Notes under the pieces: model-generated
What the model was told of the DNA's origin: nothing
Database searches by the model: none
Seen by the model: the letters and a program-made list of their open reading frames with translations, nothing else
NCBI RefSeq assembly: GCF_008727815.1
Contig: NZ_CP044230.1
Coordinates: 1,162,001-1,226,000 of the forward strand
DNA length: 64,000 nucleotides
From: Streptococcus sp. LPB0220
Lineage (GTDB): Bacteria > Bacillota > Bacilli > Lactobacillales > Streptococcaceae
Reading direction: 5' to 3'
Translations under genes and position numbers: made by a program
Part shown: positions 54,548-63,266 of the stretch, one piece after another
Layout: each line of letters starts with the position of its first letter
How positions within the stretch are numbered: the stretch's first letter is position 1

Positions 54548-55273
54548 TTATTCTTTCACAAAGACCCATTCCTTCTCTTGCGATAAATCCTCACGATAAG
54601 AGAAACCTGCTACTTCTAATGATTTCAGATCTTCTAGATGGGTGATTTCTTCCTTCATCATAGCTGTCACCATAGCCCCACGTGCTTTCTTTGAAATCGT
54701 TGAGTGAATCTTTAGTGTCCCACCACGATTCTCCATGAATTTGATCCGAATCATTCGCTCACGAATGGCTTTTGAAAAGACCTGTTCAAACTCAGAAGAC
54801 AAAAGGGATAAGATCTGCTCCTCACCTTCTACTGCCTGATCATAGTCCTCTTTCCAGAATGCCTTTAGAGATTTTCCAGCTGGTTTTAGCTTCATCATAA
54901 AAACCAAGCGATGGGGAGCAATCCCTTCATAGGCAGGTAGTACACCATATAAAGCGGTCGTGATTAACAAATGCTCCTGCAGATAAGCCTGCTCTTTTTC
55001 GGATAAGTCTTGACGCTCGATACTACGATACATAAGGCCATCAAACAGTTCCAAAGCAGGATAGGTTTTAGCACTCCCAGCTAACAAAGCCTCAATTCTT
55101 TCTTTTTCTACTAGGGCTCTTTCCTCTGAGATCCCGTAAAAGGTCGCTAATTCTTCTAGCGAGAATGCCTTCAAAGCTTGGAGGATGGTTTTTGTGTTCT
55201 CTGACAAGGGTTGGGGCTCGACGATACGAGCCTGTTCGTTCAGTTCTTTGGCGGATGGAATTAATAGTTTCAT
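54548..55273 (-). CDS. yaaA: Peroxide stress protein YaaA
   Basis: The 241-aa protein starts MKLLIPSAKELNEQ and shows the YaaA/DUF328 blocks MYRSIERQDLSEKEQ and HSTISKKARGAMV. In other bacteria YaaA limits peroxide damage by lowering unincorporated iron. The ATG has no ribosome binding site and is 7 bases after a TACAAT box, so a leaderless transcript is predicted. Confidence 0.9.
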   Translation of the reverse strand: MKLLIPSAKELNEQARIVEPQPLSENTKTILQALKAFSLEELATFYGISEERALVEKERIEALLAGSAKTYPALELFDGLMYRSIERQDLSEKEQAYLQEHLLITTALYGVLPAYEGIAPHRLVFMMKLKPAGKSLKAFWKEDYDQAVEGEEQILSLLSSEFEQVFSKAIRERMIRIKFMENRGGTLKIHSTISKKARGAMVTAMMKEEITHLEDLKSLEVAGFSYREDLSQEKEWVFVKE

Positions 55274-55279
55274 AGGTCT

Positions 55280-55288
55280 ATTGTACCA
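55280..55288 (-). promoter_or_regulatory. Extended -10 promoter giving a predicted leaderless yaaA transcript
   Basis: On the minus strand TGGTACAAT, TACAAT at 55280-55285, and the ATG starts at 55273, 7 bases on. Confidence 0.5.
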
Positions 55289-55304
55289 TATTTTTCAAAT
55301 TTTC

Positions 55305-55333
55305 TTGACAGGAGTTTTTATAAATGTTATTAT
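55305..55333 (+). promoter_or_regulatory. Promoter of the DUF1836 operon
   Basis: TTGACA (55305-55310), 17-bp spacer, TG-T-TATTAT (55328-55333). Strong match, overlapping the yaaA promoter region. Confidence 0.7.
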
Positions 55334-55372
55334 CTAGTTATGAAAACTAGATTAAAGAAAGGTGAAGATTTA

Positions 55373-55840
55373 GTGTCCACTTTTTCCTATCCAACGTGGG
55401 AGCAACTACCTGAGCTAGACCTCTATCTTGATCAGGTCCTACTTTATGTCAATAAAACCTGTGCACCTGTTCACTCTTCTTCAGACAAGGGCTTGACGGC
55501 TGCCATGATCAACAATTACGTAAAACATGGCTATGTCGAAAAACCAGATAAGAAGAAATACCAGCGTAGACAGGTAGCTCGCTTGATTGCTATTACAACC
55601 TTAAAAACGGTCTTTTCTATTCAGGAGATCGCTTCTACCTTAAATTTCTTGCAGGACCAGGCAAGCTCAGATCTTCTCTATAATAGCTTTGTCGCTTATC
55701 TCAATGAGCAAAAAGAGCCGATCGCTCCTATCATTCGCTCTGCCTGTCAGACAGTTCAACTTTATCTTGAAACCCTATCTTATATTCAACCAGTAAAAAC
55801 GGAGGAAGAAACTGATGAATTACACCATGAAACTAAGTAA
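55373..55840 (+). CDS. DUF1836 family protein
   Basis: A 155-aa DUF1836 protein (FSYPTWEQLPELDLYLDQVLLYVN, KGLTAAMINNYVKHGYVEKPDKKKYQRRQVARL). The pattern suggests a helix-turn-helix DNA-binding fold. The GTG at 55373 is taken as start because AAAGGTGA lies 7 bases upstream and family members begin near here; an ATG at 55340 without a ribosome binding site would add 11 residues and would be leaderless. Overlaps the hemolysin III gene by 26 bases. Confidence 0.78.
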   Translation: MSTFSYPTWEQLPELDLYLDQVLLYVNKTCAPVHSSSDKGLTAAMINNYVKHGYVEKPDKKKYQRRQVARLIAITTLKTVFSIQEIASTLNFLQDQASSDLLYNSFVAYLNEQKEPIAPIIRSACQTVQLYLETLSYIQPVKTEEETDELHHETK

Positions 55841-56462
55841 AAAATTATCCTTTGGAGAAGAGATCGCAAATAGCGTAACCCACGCTGTTGGGGCCCTCCT
55901 CATGTTGATCTTGCTTCCGATCTCAGCAGTCTATAGCTTTGAGCAACACGGTCTGCTTAGTGCTTTTGGGACTTCTATCTTTGTGATCAGTCTCTTTTTG
56001 ATGTTTCTTTCTTCGACCGTCTACCATGCCATGTCTTACGATTCACCTCAAAAGTATGTACTTCGCATTATCGACCATTCCATGATCTACATTGCGATCG
56101 CAGGTAGTTACACACCAGTAGTCCTTACCTTGATGAACAACTGGATGGGTTACAGCATTATCTTGATCCAATGGGGCACCACCATCTTTGGTATTCTCTA
56201 CAAAATCTTTGCTAAAAAAGTCAATGAAAAGTTCAGTCTCGCTCTTTACTTGATCATGGGCTGGTTGGTCATCTTTATTATTCCCCAAATCGTTAGCCAA
56301 ACCAATCCGATCTTCTGGGGTCTCATGCTCATGGGCGGTCTGTGCTACACGGTTGGAGCTGGCTTTTATGCTAAGAAAAAACCATACTTCCACATGATTT
56401 GGCACCTCTTCATCCTGGCAGCTTCTGCTCTTCAGTATTTAGCCATCGTTTACTTTATGTAA
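55815..56462 (+). CDS. trhA: Hemolysin III family membrane protein
   Basis: A 215-aa seven-helix protein of the PAQR/hemolysin III family, with FGEEIANSVTHAVGALLML, STVYHAMSYDSP, DHSMIYIAIAGSYTP and a late MIWHLFILAASALQY. Role in membrane homeostasis is inferred from family. GGAGGAAGAAACTG precedes the start. Confidence 0.9.
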   Translation: MNYTMKLSKKLSFGEEIANSVTHAVGALLMLILLPISAVYSFEQHGLLSAFGTSIFVISLFLMFLSSTVYHAMSYDSPQKYVLRIIDHSMIYIAIAGSYTPVVLTLMNNWMGYSIILIQWGTTIFGILYKIFAKKVNEKFSLALYLIMGWLVIFIIPQIVSQTNPIFWGLMLMGGLCYTVGAGFYAKKKPYFHMIWHLFILAASALQYLAIVYFM

Positions 56463-56469
56463 TACGCTC

Positions 56470-56493
56470 ACCACTCTTCGGAGTGGTTTTTTT
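56470..56493 (+). terminator. Terminator of the DUF1836-hemolysin III operon
   Basis: ACCACTC, TTCG tetraloop, GAGTGGT, TTTTTT. Confidence 0.88.
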
Positions 56494-56540
56494 GTGATTT
56501 TTTCTGTACAATAGAAAAAAACTGTATGGGGACAGTCAGG

Positions 56541-57830
56541 ATGAAGACGAGCAAATACCAACAAATTATTCATGTACTAAAAAAAGCCATTCAAGATGGA
56601 GAACTGGAAACTGGAGAGAAAATTCCCTCCGTTCGCCAGTTAGCTAGTCAATTTTCTTGTAGTAAGGACACAGTGCAACGAGCCCTGCTGGACTTGACTT
56701 ACCAGCACTTCCTCTATGCTAAGCCTCAAAGTGGCTACTATGTTTTGGAGCAAGAACCTAATCGACATGAGGATCTTCCGCTAAAATTAGAGAAAGACCG
56801 CAACCAGGCTTTCGAGGATTTCCGGACTTGTATTAATGAAACCTTGATTGGACGGGAGAATTATCTCTTTAATAACTTTTCGGACCAAGCAGGCTTACTC
56901 GAAGTACGCCAATCGATTCAAGGCTTATTGAAGGAAGAAAGTATTTATACGACTGCAGATCAGATTGTTTTGACTGCTGGTACCCAGCAGGCGCTTAATA
57001 TCCTCAGCCAGATTGACTTTCCCAATAAAAAATCGCAGATCTTGATCGAGCAACCGACTTATCACCGGATGAACCAACTCTTAGATTCACAGCAACTTGC
57101 CTACCGTACCATTCAACGTAATTTAACGGGGATTGATCTTGAGGAGCTTGAAGAGATTTTTAAAAGTGGCCATATCAAATTCTTCTACACGATCCCTCGT
57201 TTTCACTATCCGCTTGGTCATAGCTATTCGACCAAGCAGAAAGAAGCGATCTTGCAACTAGCTGACCAATATGATGTTTACCTTGTTGAGGACGACTATT
57301 TGGGAGATCTTGATGGCAGCAATGCTCCATCTTTTCATTATTTGGATCAAAAGGACCGAGTCATCCATATCAAATCTTTTTCGACCAATCTTTTTTCTGC
57401 TCTTCGCATCACTTCCATGATCCTTCCCCAAGCCCTTTTAAAGCCGGTCTTGACCTATAAGACGATTCTGGACTATGATAGCAATCTCATCATGCAAAAG
57501 GCCTTAAGTCTCTACATTGATAATGGTATGTATCTGACCAATAAAAAACGACTCCTAGCCAGAAAAAAAGAGGAAGAAGAAAGATTGAAGACCTTGATGG
57601 ATCAGTCTTCTCTTCTCCCTCATCTGACCCTGACCCACGATGGGATCCTACTAGATCTTCATCAGGTCAAATCTCTTGCTGCCTTAAAACACAGTGGACT
57701 CCCGCTTGATTTCTTTGAAGCAGCCTACATCACTCCTTGTCCCTATCAACTAGCAAAAATCCAATCAGCAGATGTTGCCAACGTTTTACCAAAGCTGACG
57801 CCTTTTTTTGAAAGAGAAACCCTCGTATAG
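56541..57830 (+). CDS. MocR-like GntR/aminotransferase regulator lacking the PLP lysine
   Basis: The 429-aa protein has a GntR winged helix (residues 1-70: GEKIPSVRQLASQFSCSKDTVQRAL) fused to an aminotransferase-like domain (LTAGTQQAL, VYLVEDDYLGDLDG). At the place of the Schiff-base Lys (usual SFSKxLFPALR) it reads SFSTNLFSALR: Thr 282. So covalent PLP binding is not expected, although the phosphate- and Asp-site blocks look normal. The start at 56541 was chosen (GGGGA 8 bases upstream); an ATG at 56526 lacks a ribosome binding site. Probably a transcription factor with a possible altered effector. Confidence 0.87.
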   Translation: MKTSKYQQIIHVLKKAIQDGELETGEKIPSVRQLASQFSCSKDTVQRALLDLTYQHFLYAKPQSGYYVLEQEPNRHEDLPLKLEKDRNQAFEDFRTCINETLIGRENYLFNNFSDQAGLLEVRQSIQGLLKEESIYTTADQIVLTAGTQQALNILSQIDFPNKKSQILIEQPTYHRMNQLLDSQQLAYRTIQRNLTGIDLEELEEIFKSGHIKFFYTIPRFHYPLGHSYSTKQKEAILQLADQYDVYLVEDDYLGDLDGSNAPSFHYLDQKDRVIHIKSFSTNLFSALRITSMILPQALLKPVLTYKTILDYDSNLIMQKALSLYIDNGMYLTNKKRLLARKKEEEERLKTLMDQSSLLPHLTLTHDGILLDLHQVKSLAALKHSGLPLDFFEAAYITPCPYQLAKIQSADVANVLPKLTPFFERETLV

Positions 57831-57847
57831 ACTATACGAGGGTTTTC
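57820..57847. terminator. Bidirectional terminator after the MocR-like gene
   Basis: CCCTCGTATA, loop, TATACGAGGG with TTTTC; overlaps the MocR-like stop and ends just before the next minus-strand stop. Confidence 0.8.
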
Positions 57848-58096
57848 TTATTTCTTTAAGTGCTCATAGATAAGTTTGGCATTTTGAAGACCGATCCGAT
57901 AATCGAGACGAATTAGGCGAATCGCTTCCATCTCTGGTTCTTTGAGGTACTTCTCTCTTTGTTCCTTGGAAATACTACCTGGTTTTAGAAGATAGTGCGT
58001 GAATTGATTTCTGACTTTATTGAGCTCAACTTGAAGGGTGAAATAGAGTCCAAATAAGACAATCACAACTCCCATCAGGATCAGATCGTTTGACAT
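57848..58096 (-). CDS. Small membrane protein of unknown function
   Basis: The 82-aa protein has one N-terminal helix (LILMGVVIVLFGLYFTLQV) and a charged C-terminal half. No family recognised. AAAGGGAGCATACACC precedes the ATG. Confidence 0.7.
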   Translation of the reverse strand: MSNDLILMGVVIVLFGLYFTLQVELNKVRNQFTHYLLKPGSISKEQREKYLKEPEMEAIRLIRLDYRIGLQNAKLIYEHLKK

Positions 58097-58158
58097 GGTG
58101 TATGCTCCCTTTTTCTGTTCTTTTCTTTATTTTACAGCTTTCAAGATAGAAAAACAAG

Positions 58159-58331
58159 AGGCTGGGACAAAAGTCCTAGCCTTTCAATTGTTTTTGGATT
58201 GTCGAGCAAGACGCAGTGGTTGAGTGGGCTCTACTACGCTGTTTTCATCAGCTTTTACAGCCCTACTCAACTGTGCGGAGGTGGGACGACGAAATCGAAT
58301 TCTAACGAATTACCGATTTCTGTCCCACTCT
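58159..58331. repeat. 173-bp multi-hairpin dispersed repeat, copy 2
   Basis: Same orientation as copy 1 (16724-16896) and four base changes over 173 bp; two of them are in the central small hairpin (GCTGATTTTATCAGC versus GCTGTTTTCATCAGC), reducing pairing there. It lies 12 bp after the stop of the ABC gene 58344-60098, matching the behind-lepA position of copy 1. Confidence 0.88.
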
Positions 58332-58343
58332 CCTTGTTTGTCC

Positions 58344-60098
58344 TTATTTCATCATACCTGCCTGAAGGTCATACATTTTCTTATACGTTCCTCCTAGAGC
58401 AATGAGTTGGTCGTGGTTGCCTGATTCGATGATTTTTCCTTTATCGAGAACATAGATACAATCGGCATCTTGGATGGTAGAAAGACGATGGGCAATGGCA
58501 ATGGTTGTCCGCCCTTGGCGCATCTTCTTCAGAGAGTTTTGGATCATCTCTTCCGTCTCTTGGTCGATATTGGCAGTGGCCTCATCCAAAATGAGGATCT
58601 TAGGCTGGGCAGCAATGGTCCGGGCAAAAGCCAGAAGCTGACGCTGACCAGTCGATAAGGTAGAACCCCGCTCTGTTACAGGATGATCATAGCCACCAGG
58701 TAGACTCTCAATAAAGTCTGCCACATCCACAAATGCAGCTGCTTGTCGGATTTCCTCATCTGTCAGTTCTTCATGGTACATCCGGATATTAGAAGCAATG
58801 GTTCCATGATAGAGGAAGGGTTCCTGCAACACTAGACCAATGGACTTGCGCAAGGCTTCCTGGCTGTAGTCCTTGATATTCTGTCCATCAATCAAGATCT
58901 GGCCACGATCAAATTCATAAAAGCGCATGAAGAGATTGATAATAGAGGATTTACCAGACCCAGTATGACCAACAAAAGCGATGGTTTGTCCATTTTTGAC
59001 ATCAAAGGAGATATCTTTTAGGACATCCCGTTTGCCATCATAAGAAAAAGATACATGGTCAAAGCGAATATCTCCCCGATCGATTTCTTTCAGGCTACCA
59101 GCTTGCTTGGGCTCGTAGTCGTCTCGATCCATCATCTCAAAGACACGACCAGCAGAAATGGTTGAGGTCTGCAAGGTTGCAAAATTTTGAGTGACATCAA
59201 TCAAGGGCTGGAAAAGCTGACTAACATACTGGATAAAGGCATAGATAAGTCCTGCTGTAAAGCCAGAGGACTGCCAATTTAGGCCGAAAAAGGTTAGAAT
59301 AACCGCATAAGCCAGAACCTGTAACAGGGTCATAGCTGGCCTCAAAAAGAGGGAATTGACATCCACAGATCGGTTGGCGTAATCCAAATGTTCCCCATTA
59401 ATCTGTTCGAATTCATCCGTCAAGCGCTTTCCTTGACGAAAGGCCTGGACGATCCGCATTCCTTCAATGGATTCCGATAATTTCACATTGATATCTGATA
59501 ATTTTTGTCGGGTCATCTTGACCAAGCGATTGGATAACTTGCGATAGAGACGGATGGAAAACCAAATGATGGGAAGAAAAGGCAGGATCCAAATGGTCAA
59601 ATGCCAGTCCAAGCTAAACATGGTTACTAGAGTGACTAAAAAGAGTAAAAAGGATGAAACCAGGCTTGAAAAGACCGTAGAAAACATATCTGCGACTGCC
59701 TGTGTATCATTGGTCACACGTGAGACAATCGAACCTGCTGCTGTCTGGTCATAAAAGGACATGCCCAGCCTTTGAAGATTTTGGAAAATATCTAGACGGA
59801 TATCTCTTACGATAGAATTGGATACGCGCGCAAAGGTTAACTGACTCAGATAAGTTGCCAGCACGCGCCCAATGAATAAGCCATAGTAGAGAATCAAAAA
59901 CTGAAAAGCTGTCAGTACTGGAGAGCCTGCTTCTGTTGGATCCACTAGGTGGTCAATATACCAGCGAGCTGCAAGAGGGATCGCCGTCAATAAAAGACTA
60001 GTCAGGAAGGTAAAGGCTAAGGCTTGGGCTGTTAACCACTTATAACGCCACATGTAAGTCAAGAGCCGCTTCATCACATGAGCTTCAGATGTTTTCAT
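58344..60098 (-). CDS. Heterodimeric ABC exporter subunit, canonical ATP site
   Basis: A 584-aa half-transporter: six helices (about 20-320), Walker A GHTGSGKSS, LSTGQRQLL signature, Walker B with catalytic Glu (ILILDEATANID). It overlaps the partner gene by 14 bases, with GGAGGGAAAGCTGA before its start. BmrD/LmrD-like by motif; multidrug or lipid export is likely. Confidence 0.92.
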   Translation of the reverse strand: MKTSEAHVMKRLLTYMWRYKWLTAQALAFTFLTSLLLTAIPLAARWYIDHLVDPTEAGSPVLTAFQFLILYYGLFIGRVLATYLSQLTFARVSNSIVRDIRLDIFQNLQRLGMSFYDQTAAGSIVSRVTNDTQAVADMFSTVFSSLVSSFLLFLVTLVTMFSLDWHLTIWILPFLPIIWFSIRLYRKLSNRLVKMTRQKLSDINVKLSESIEGMRIVQAFRQGKRLTDEFEQINGEHLDYANRSVDVNSLFLRPAMTLLQVLAYAVILTFFGLNWQSSGFTAGLIYAFIQYVSQLFQPLIDVTQNFATLQTSTISAGRVFEMMDRDDYEPKQAGSLKEIDRGDIRFDHVSFSYDGKRDVLKDISFDVKNGQTIAFVGHTGSGKSSIINLFMRFYEFDRGQILIDGQNIKDYSQEALRKSIGLVLQEPFLYHGTIASNIRMYHEELTDEEIRQAAAFVDVADFIESLPGGYDHPVTERGSTLSTGQRQLLAFARTIAAQPKILILDEATANIDQETEEMIQNSLKKMRQGRTTIAIAHRLSTIQDADCIYVLDKGKIIESGNHDQLIALGGTYKKMYDLQAGMMK

Positions 60099-61839
60099 TC
60101 AGCTTTCCCTCCATTTCTTCTGATAATTGTTGGGCTTGGTAGGTTTCATAGTACCAACCTTTTTGAGCCATTAATTCCTCGTGATTTCCTCGCTCCTTGA
60201 TCTGTCCATTCTCCATTACCAGAATCAAATCCGCATGAACGATCGCTGATAGGCGATGGGCTGTGATGATCGTTGTTTTCCCCTTGCGTTCCTGCTTCAT
60301 ATTTTCAATGATTTGGTGTTCTGTCTTAGCATCTACTGCAGACAGGGAATCATCCAAGATCAAGATCTCAGGATTCATGACCAAAGCACGACTCATGGCA
60401 ATCCGTTGCTTTTGCCCGCCAGAAAGAGAGACCCCTCGCTCTCCCAGCACTGTCTCCATCTGGTCTGGCATGGCCAGAATATCTTCATAGACCCCACAAG
60501 TTCTCAGAGCCTTCATCACCTCTTCTTCCTTGATCTGTGGATCTGAAAAAGCGACATTCTCGCGAATGGTCATGGCAAAGAGGATCTGATCTTGAGGGAC
60601 ATAGCCGATCAAGCTTCGAAGATCTTCTAAACGATAGTCTTTGATAGAGATTCCATTGAGCAAGATATCTCCCTGCTCCAAGTCATGCTCTCTAAGCAAG
60701 AGACGCAACAAGGTGGTCTTTCCAGATCCAGTTGGACCAACAATTCCAAGGGTTTGCCCTTTTTCTAAATGAAAGGCAACCTTTTCAAGGACAGGCTCTT
60801 TCTCATAGGCGAATTCTTCAATGTCATATTCCAGATCTCCGTTTTGAATGACTGTGACTGGTTGACTTGGATCTTGAATATCAGGTGTTTCTGCTAAAAG
60901 TGTCTCAATCCGATCATAGGAGACGCTAGCACGCTGACTAATATTAAACAAGAAGCCCATAGCTTGAAGGGGCCAGACAAGCATATTGAGATAGGTAATA
61001 AAGGTTACAATTTGTCCAACCGTCAGGCTCCCTTCCTGAACAAATAGCCCCCCGAAGTAGAGCGTCAAAACATAGGAGAGACCGACAAAAAGAAGAGTAG
61101 TCGGATCAAACAAAGCATTGTAACCGGCTGAAGTCATATTCTTTGAAAAGACCATTTGATTAGTTTTTTCAAAAGCCTGAATCTCATCTGCCTGAAATCC
61201 AAAGGATTTTGTCACCTTGACTCCTGATACTGATTCCTGAACAAAGTTGTTCAGCTCTGAGAAGCCTTCTTGGGCCTCTTTGAAGGCTTTGTGGTTTTTG
61301 CGGCCAATAGCTGAAGTCACTACCACCATAACCGGTAGGGGCAAAATAGCTAAGAGGGTTAAGCGCCAATCAATCATGAAAAACATGCTGACTAGGGTCA
61401 CCAAGGCGGTCACAGAAGCATCTACAGCAGACATAACCCCACCACCAGCAAACATGGTTACCGCATTGATATCATTAGTAGCATGGGCCATGAGATCCCC
61501 TGTCCGATAACGCTGATAAAAAGACGGAGACATGAGCGTAAATTGCTTGAACAAACGGTAACGCAAGATCCGAGCCAACTTATTAGCCGTCCCAAAAATA
61601 TAGCGTCTCCATACAAAACGAAGGCCATACATGGCAAGAGCTGCGAGGACCAAAAGGGCAATATCCATAACTAACTGCCCTAGTGTCAGCCTTCTTTTAT
61701 CGATCAAATCGATCACAAGTCCCATGATTCTTGGAGGAATGAGGTTTAAAAAGCTAACCAAGATCAAGGACCCTATCCCGATCAAGTATCGCTTCTTCTC
61801 TAAATTAAAAAACCAAGATAATTTCCTCAACAGATTCAT
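60085..61839 (-). CDS. Heterodimeric ABC exporter subunit, degenerate ATP site
   Basis: A 584-aa half-transporter with Walker A GPTGSGKTT and LSGGQKQRI, but Asp at the catalytic Glu position (ILILDDSLSAVD), so BmrC/LmrC-like. Six-helix membrane domain about 15-325. First exporter gene after the MmcQ/YjbR-like gene. Confidence 0.9.
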   Translation of the reverse strand: MNLLRKLSWFFNLEKKRYLIGIGSLILVSFLNLIPPRIMGLVIDLIDKRRLTLGQLVMDIALLVLAALAMYGLRFVWRRYIFGTANKLARILRYRLFKQFTLMSPSFYQRYRTGDLMAHATNDINAVTMFAGGGVMSAVDASVTALVTLVSMFFMIDWRLTLLAILPLPVMVVVTSAIGRKNHKAFKEAQEGFSELNNFVQESVSGVKVTKSFGFQADEIQAFEKTNQMVFSKNMTSAGYNALFDPTTLLFVGLSYVLTLYFGGLFVQEGSLTVGQIVTFITYLNMLVWPLQAMGFLFNISQRASVSYDRIETLLAETPDIQDPSQPVTVIQNGDLEYDIEEFAYEKEPVLEKVAFHLEKGQTLGIVGPTGSGKTTLLRLLLREHDLEQGDILLNGISIKDYRLEDLRSLIGYVPQDQILFAMTIRENVAFSDPQIKEEEVMKALRTCGVYEDILAMPDQMETVLGERGVSLSGGQKQRIAMSRALVMNPEILILDDSLSAVDAKTEHQIIENMKQERKGKTTIITAHRLSAIVHADLILVMENGQIKERGNHEELMAQKGWYYETYQAQQLSEEMEGKLNENI

Positions 61840-61840
61840 C

Positions 61841-62506
61841 TTATTTCCCCTTTTTGGTGAGGTGCCAGCTACTATCCACTAGAGCAAACAACTCCTCATC
61901 AGCAATTGTTCCATCTAAGGGAATACTCACCCAATATTTTTTATTCATATGAAAAGCTGGATAAATCCCTTTCTGCTGGATGAAATGGGCTACTTGATCA
62001 GACTTGACATTCAAAACTTCTATTTTCCCAGACTTGCCAGCATCCAGTTTTTTCCAATCAATGGTCATAAAGACACCATACCACTTGAGAGTGTCTTGGT
62101 GGCGAATGGCACCCGATTCCGGAGATCTCTCCCACAAATACTCAATCGTTCCCTGATAGTGTAGGGAGATATAGGACATGAGACTCTTGGCTTGAGGATA
62201 GAGAAATTCTTCTACCTCAAAACAAGCTTGGCGGATCCTTTCAAGACTTTCCTGACAAGCTTCCCTGACTTGGCCAACGAAATTTCCTTGTAGCTGTTCC
62301 AGATGGATCTGGATATACTCGTCCCCTGTATCCTGATCATAGACCTGAAAAGAAATCTTCTGGTCGCAGACACGGACCTTTAAGAGAAAAGTTTCCGATA
62401 AGACGGGGCACTGGTATTCATAGCCTGCTTCTCTCTTTCCAAATCCGTAAGCCAATCCCTTTTCTGGCTGAAAAGTGTACCGGTCAAAATAATGCTCTAA
62501 AAACAT
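61841..62506 (-). CDS. MmcQ/YjbR family protein
   Basis: A 221-aa protein with the MmcQ/YjbR fold at the C-terminus (DWKKLDAGKSGKIEVLNVKS, IYPAFHMNKKYWVSIPLDG). Family members are DNA-binding or of unknown role. The start at 62506 (MFLEHYF) follows AAGGGAGAGGAA; an 18-residue extension is unsupported. It precedes the exporter pair by 1 base. Confidence 0.82.
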   Translation of the reverse strand: MFLEHYFDRYTFQPEKGLAYGFGKREAGYEYQCPVLSETFLLKVRVCDQKISFQVYDQDTGDEYIQIHLEQLQGNFVGQVREACQESLERIRQACFEVEEFLYPQAKSLMSYISLHYQGTIEYLWERSPESGAIRHQDTLKWYGVFMTIDWKKLDAGKSGKIEVLNVKSDQVAHFIQQKGIYPAFHMNKKYWVSIPLDGTIADEELFALVDSSWHLTKKGK

Positions 62507-62535
62507 TTCCTCTCCCTTATTCATTTTTGCACTAG

Positions 62536-62562
62536 AAGAGGCTGGAAACAACGTCCCCAACC
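62536..62562 (-). terminator. Possible terminator of cutC
   Basis: On the minus strand GGTTGGGGAC, loop, GTTTCCAGCC (with G-U pairs), then TCTTCTAG. T-run is weak. Confidence 0.4.
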
Positions 62563-62609
62563 TTGATAACGGATCTTCATAACTACTTCAAGCAGTGATC
62601 GTTTCTTTT

Positions 62610-63245
62610 TTAAAACACGATGCGCGTGCCATGCAGTTGACAAACGCCCAATTGCTCCAAAAAGAGCTGACGATTGTCAAGGGTCACACCTCCACCTGGC
62701 AGGATCTGTATCTTTCCCTTAGCCGCATCTAATAAACGATGGTAGTGTTCAAAACGTTGCTCTAGTGGGTCACCTGGACTTCCAGCTCGTGTTAAAATGC
62801 GGGCTACACCCTGATCAGAAAGCCACTCAATCGCTTCTAGCTGATCTGTATGAGCTAACTCATCAAAGGCCATATGAAAGACTACCTCTGCCTCTCCACA
62901 GGCTGCTAGTAAAAGCTGCATGACCTTCTGATCCAACTTTCGATCCCTCGTCAACGCACCCAGCACAAAACAAGTAACCCCTATTTCTTTCGCAGCACGA
63001 ATATCCGTCAGCATAGTTTCGACTTCCAGATCAGTGTAGACAAAATCGCCACCACGGGGCCGGATAATGACACATAGATCCACGGACTTCTCTCTTGTCA
63101 GTTTGATTGCTTCATTGATCACACCTATACTCGGTGTGGTCCCTCCTACTGCCAAGTTGTCGCACAGTTCAATGCGACCTGCCCCAGCAGCAATCGCCTT
63201 ATCAATATAAGTTAAATTCTCTGCACAAAATTCAAAGACAAGCAT
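62610..63245 (-). CDS. cutC: Copper homeostasis protein CutC-like
   Basis: A 211-aa TIM-barrel protein with RIELCDNLAVGGTTPSIGVI, VIIRPRGGDFVY and ILTRAGSPGDP. CutC has been linked to copper tolerance, but the biochemical role is debated. GGAGTTGTC precedes the ATG. Confidence 0.93.
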   Translation of the reverse strand: MLVFEFCAENLTYIDKAIAAGAGRIELCDNLAVGGTTPSIGVINEAIKLTREKSVDLCVIIRPRGGDFVYTDLEVETMLTDIRAAKEIGVTCFVLGALTRDRKLDQKVMQLLLAACGEAEVVFHMAFDELAHTDQLEAIEWLSDQGVARILTRAGSPGDPLEQRFEHYHRLLDAAKGKIQILPGGGVTLDNRQLFLEQLGVCQLHGTRIVF

Positions 63246-63266
63246 GACAACTCCAATTACAAAGAC

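Noticed and set aside
55340-55372. DUF1836 as a third leaderless gene from the ATG at 55340
   Set aside because: A GTG at 55373 has a good ribosome binding site and matches the expected family start; the ATG may simply mark the transcript start.
58199-58405. Open frame inside repeat copy 2
   Set aside because: Same argument as for copy 1; the downstream part differs and is antisense to the exporter gene.
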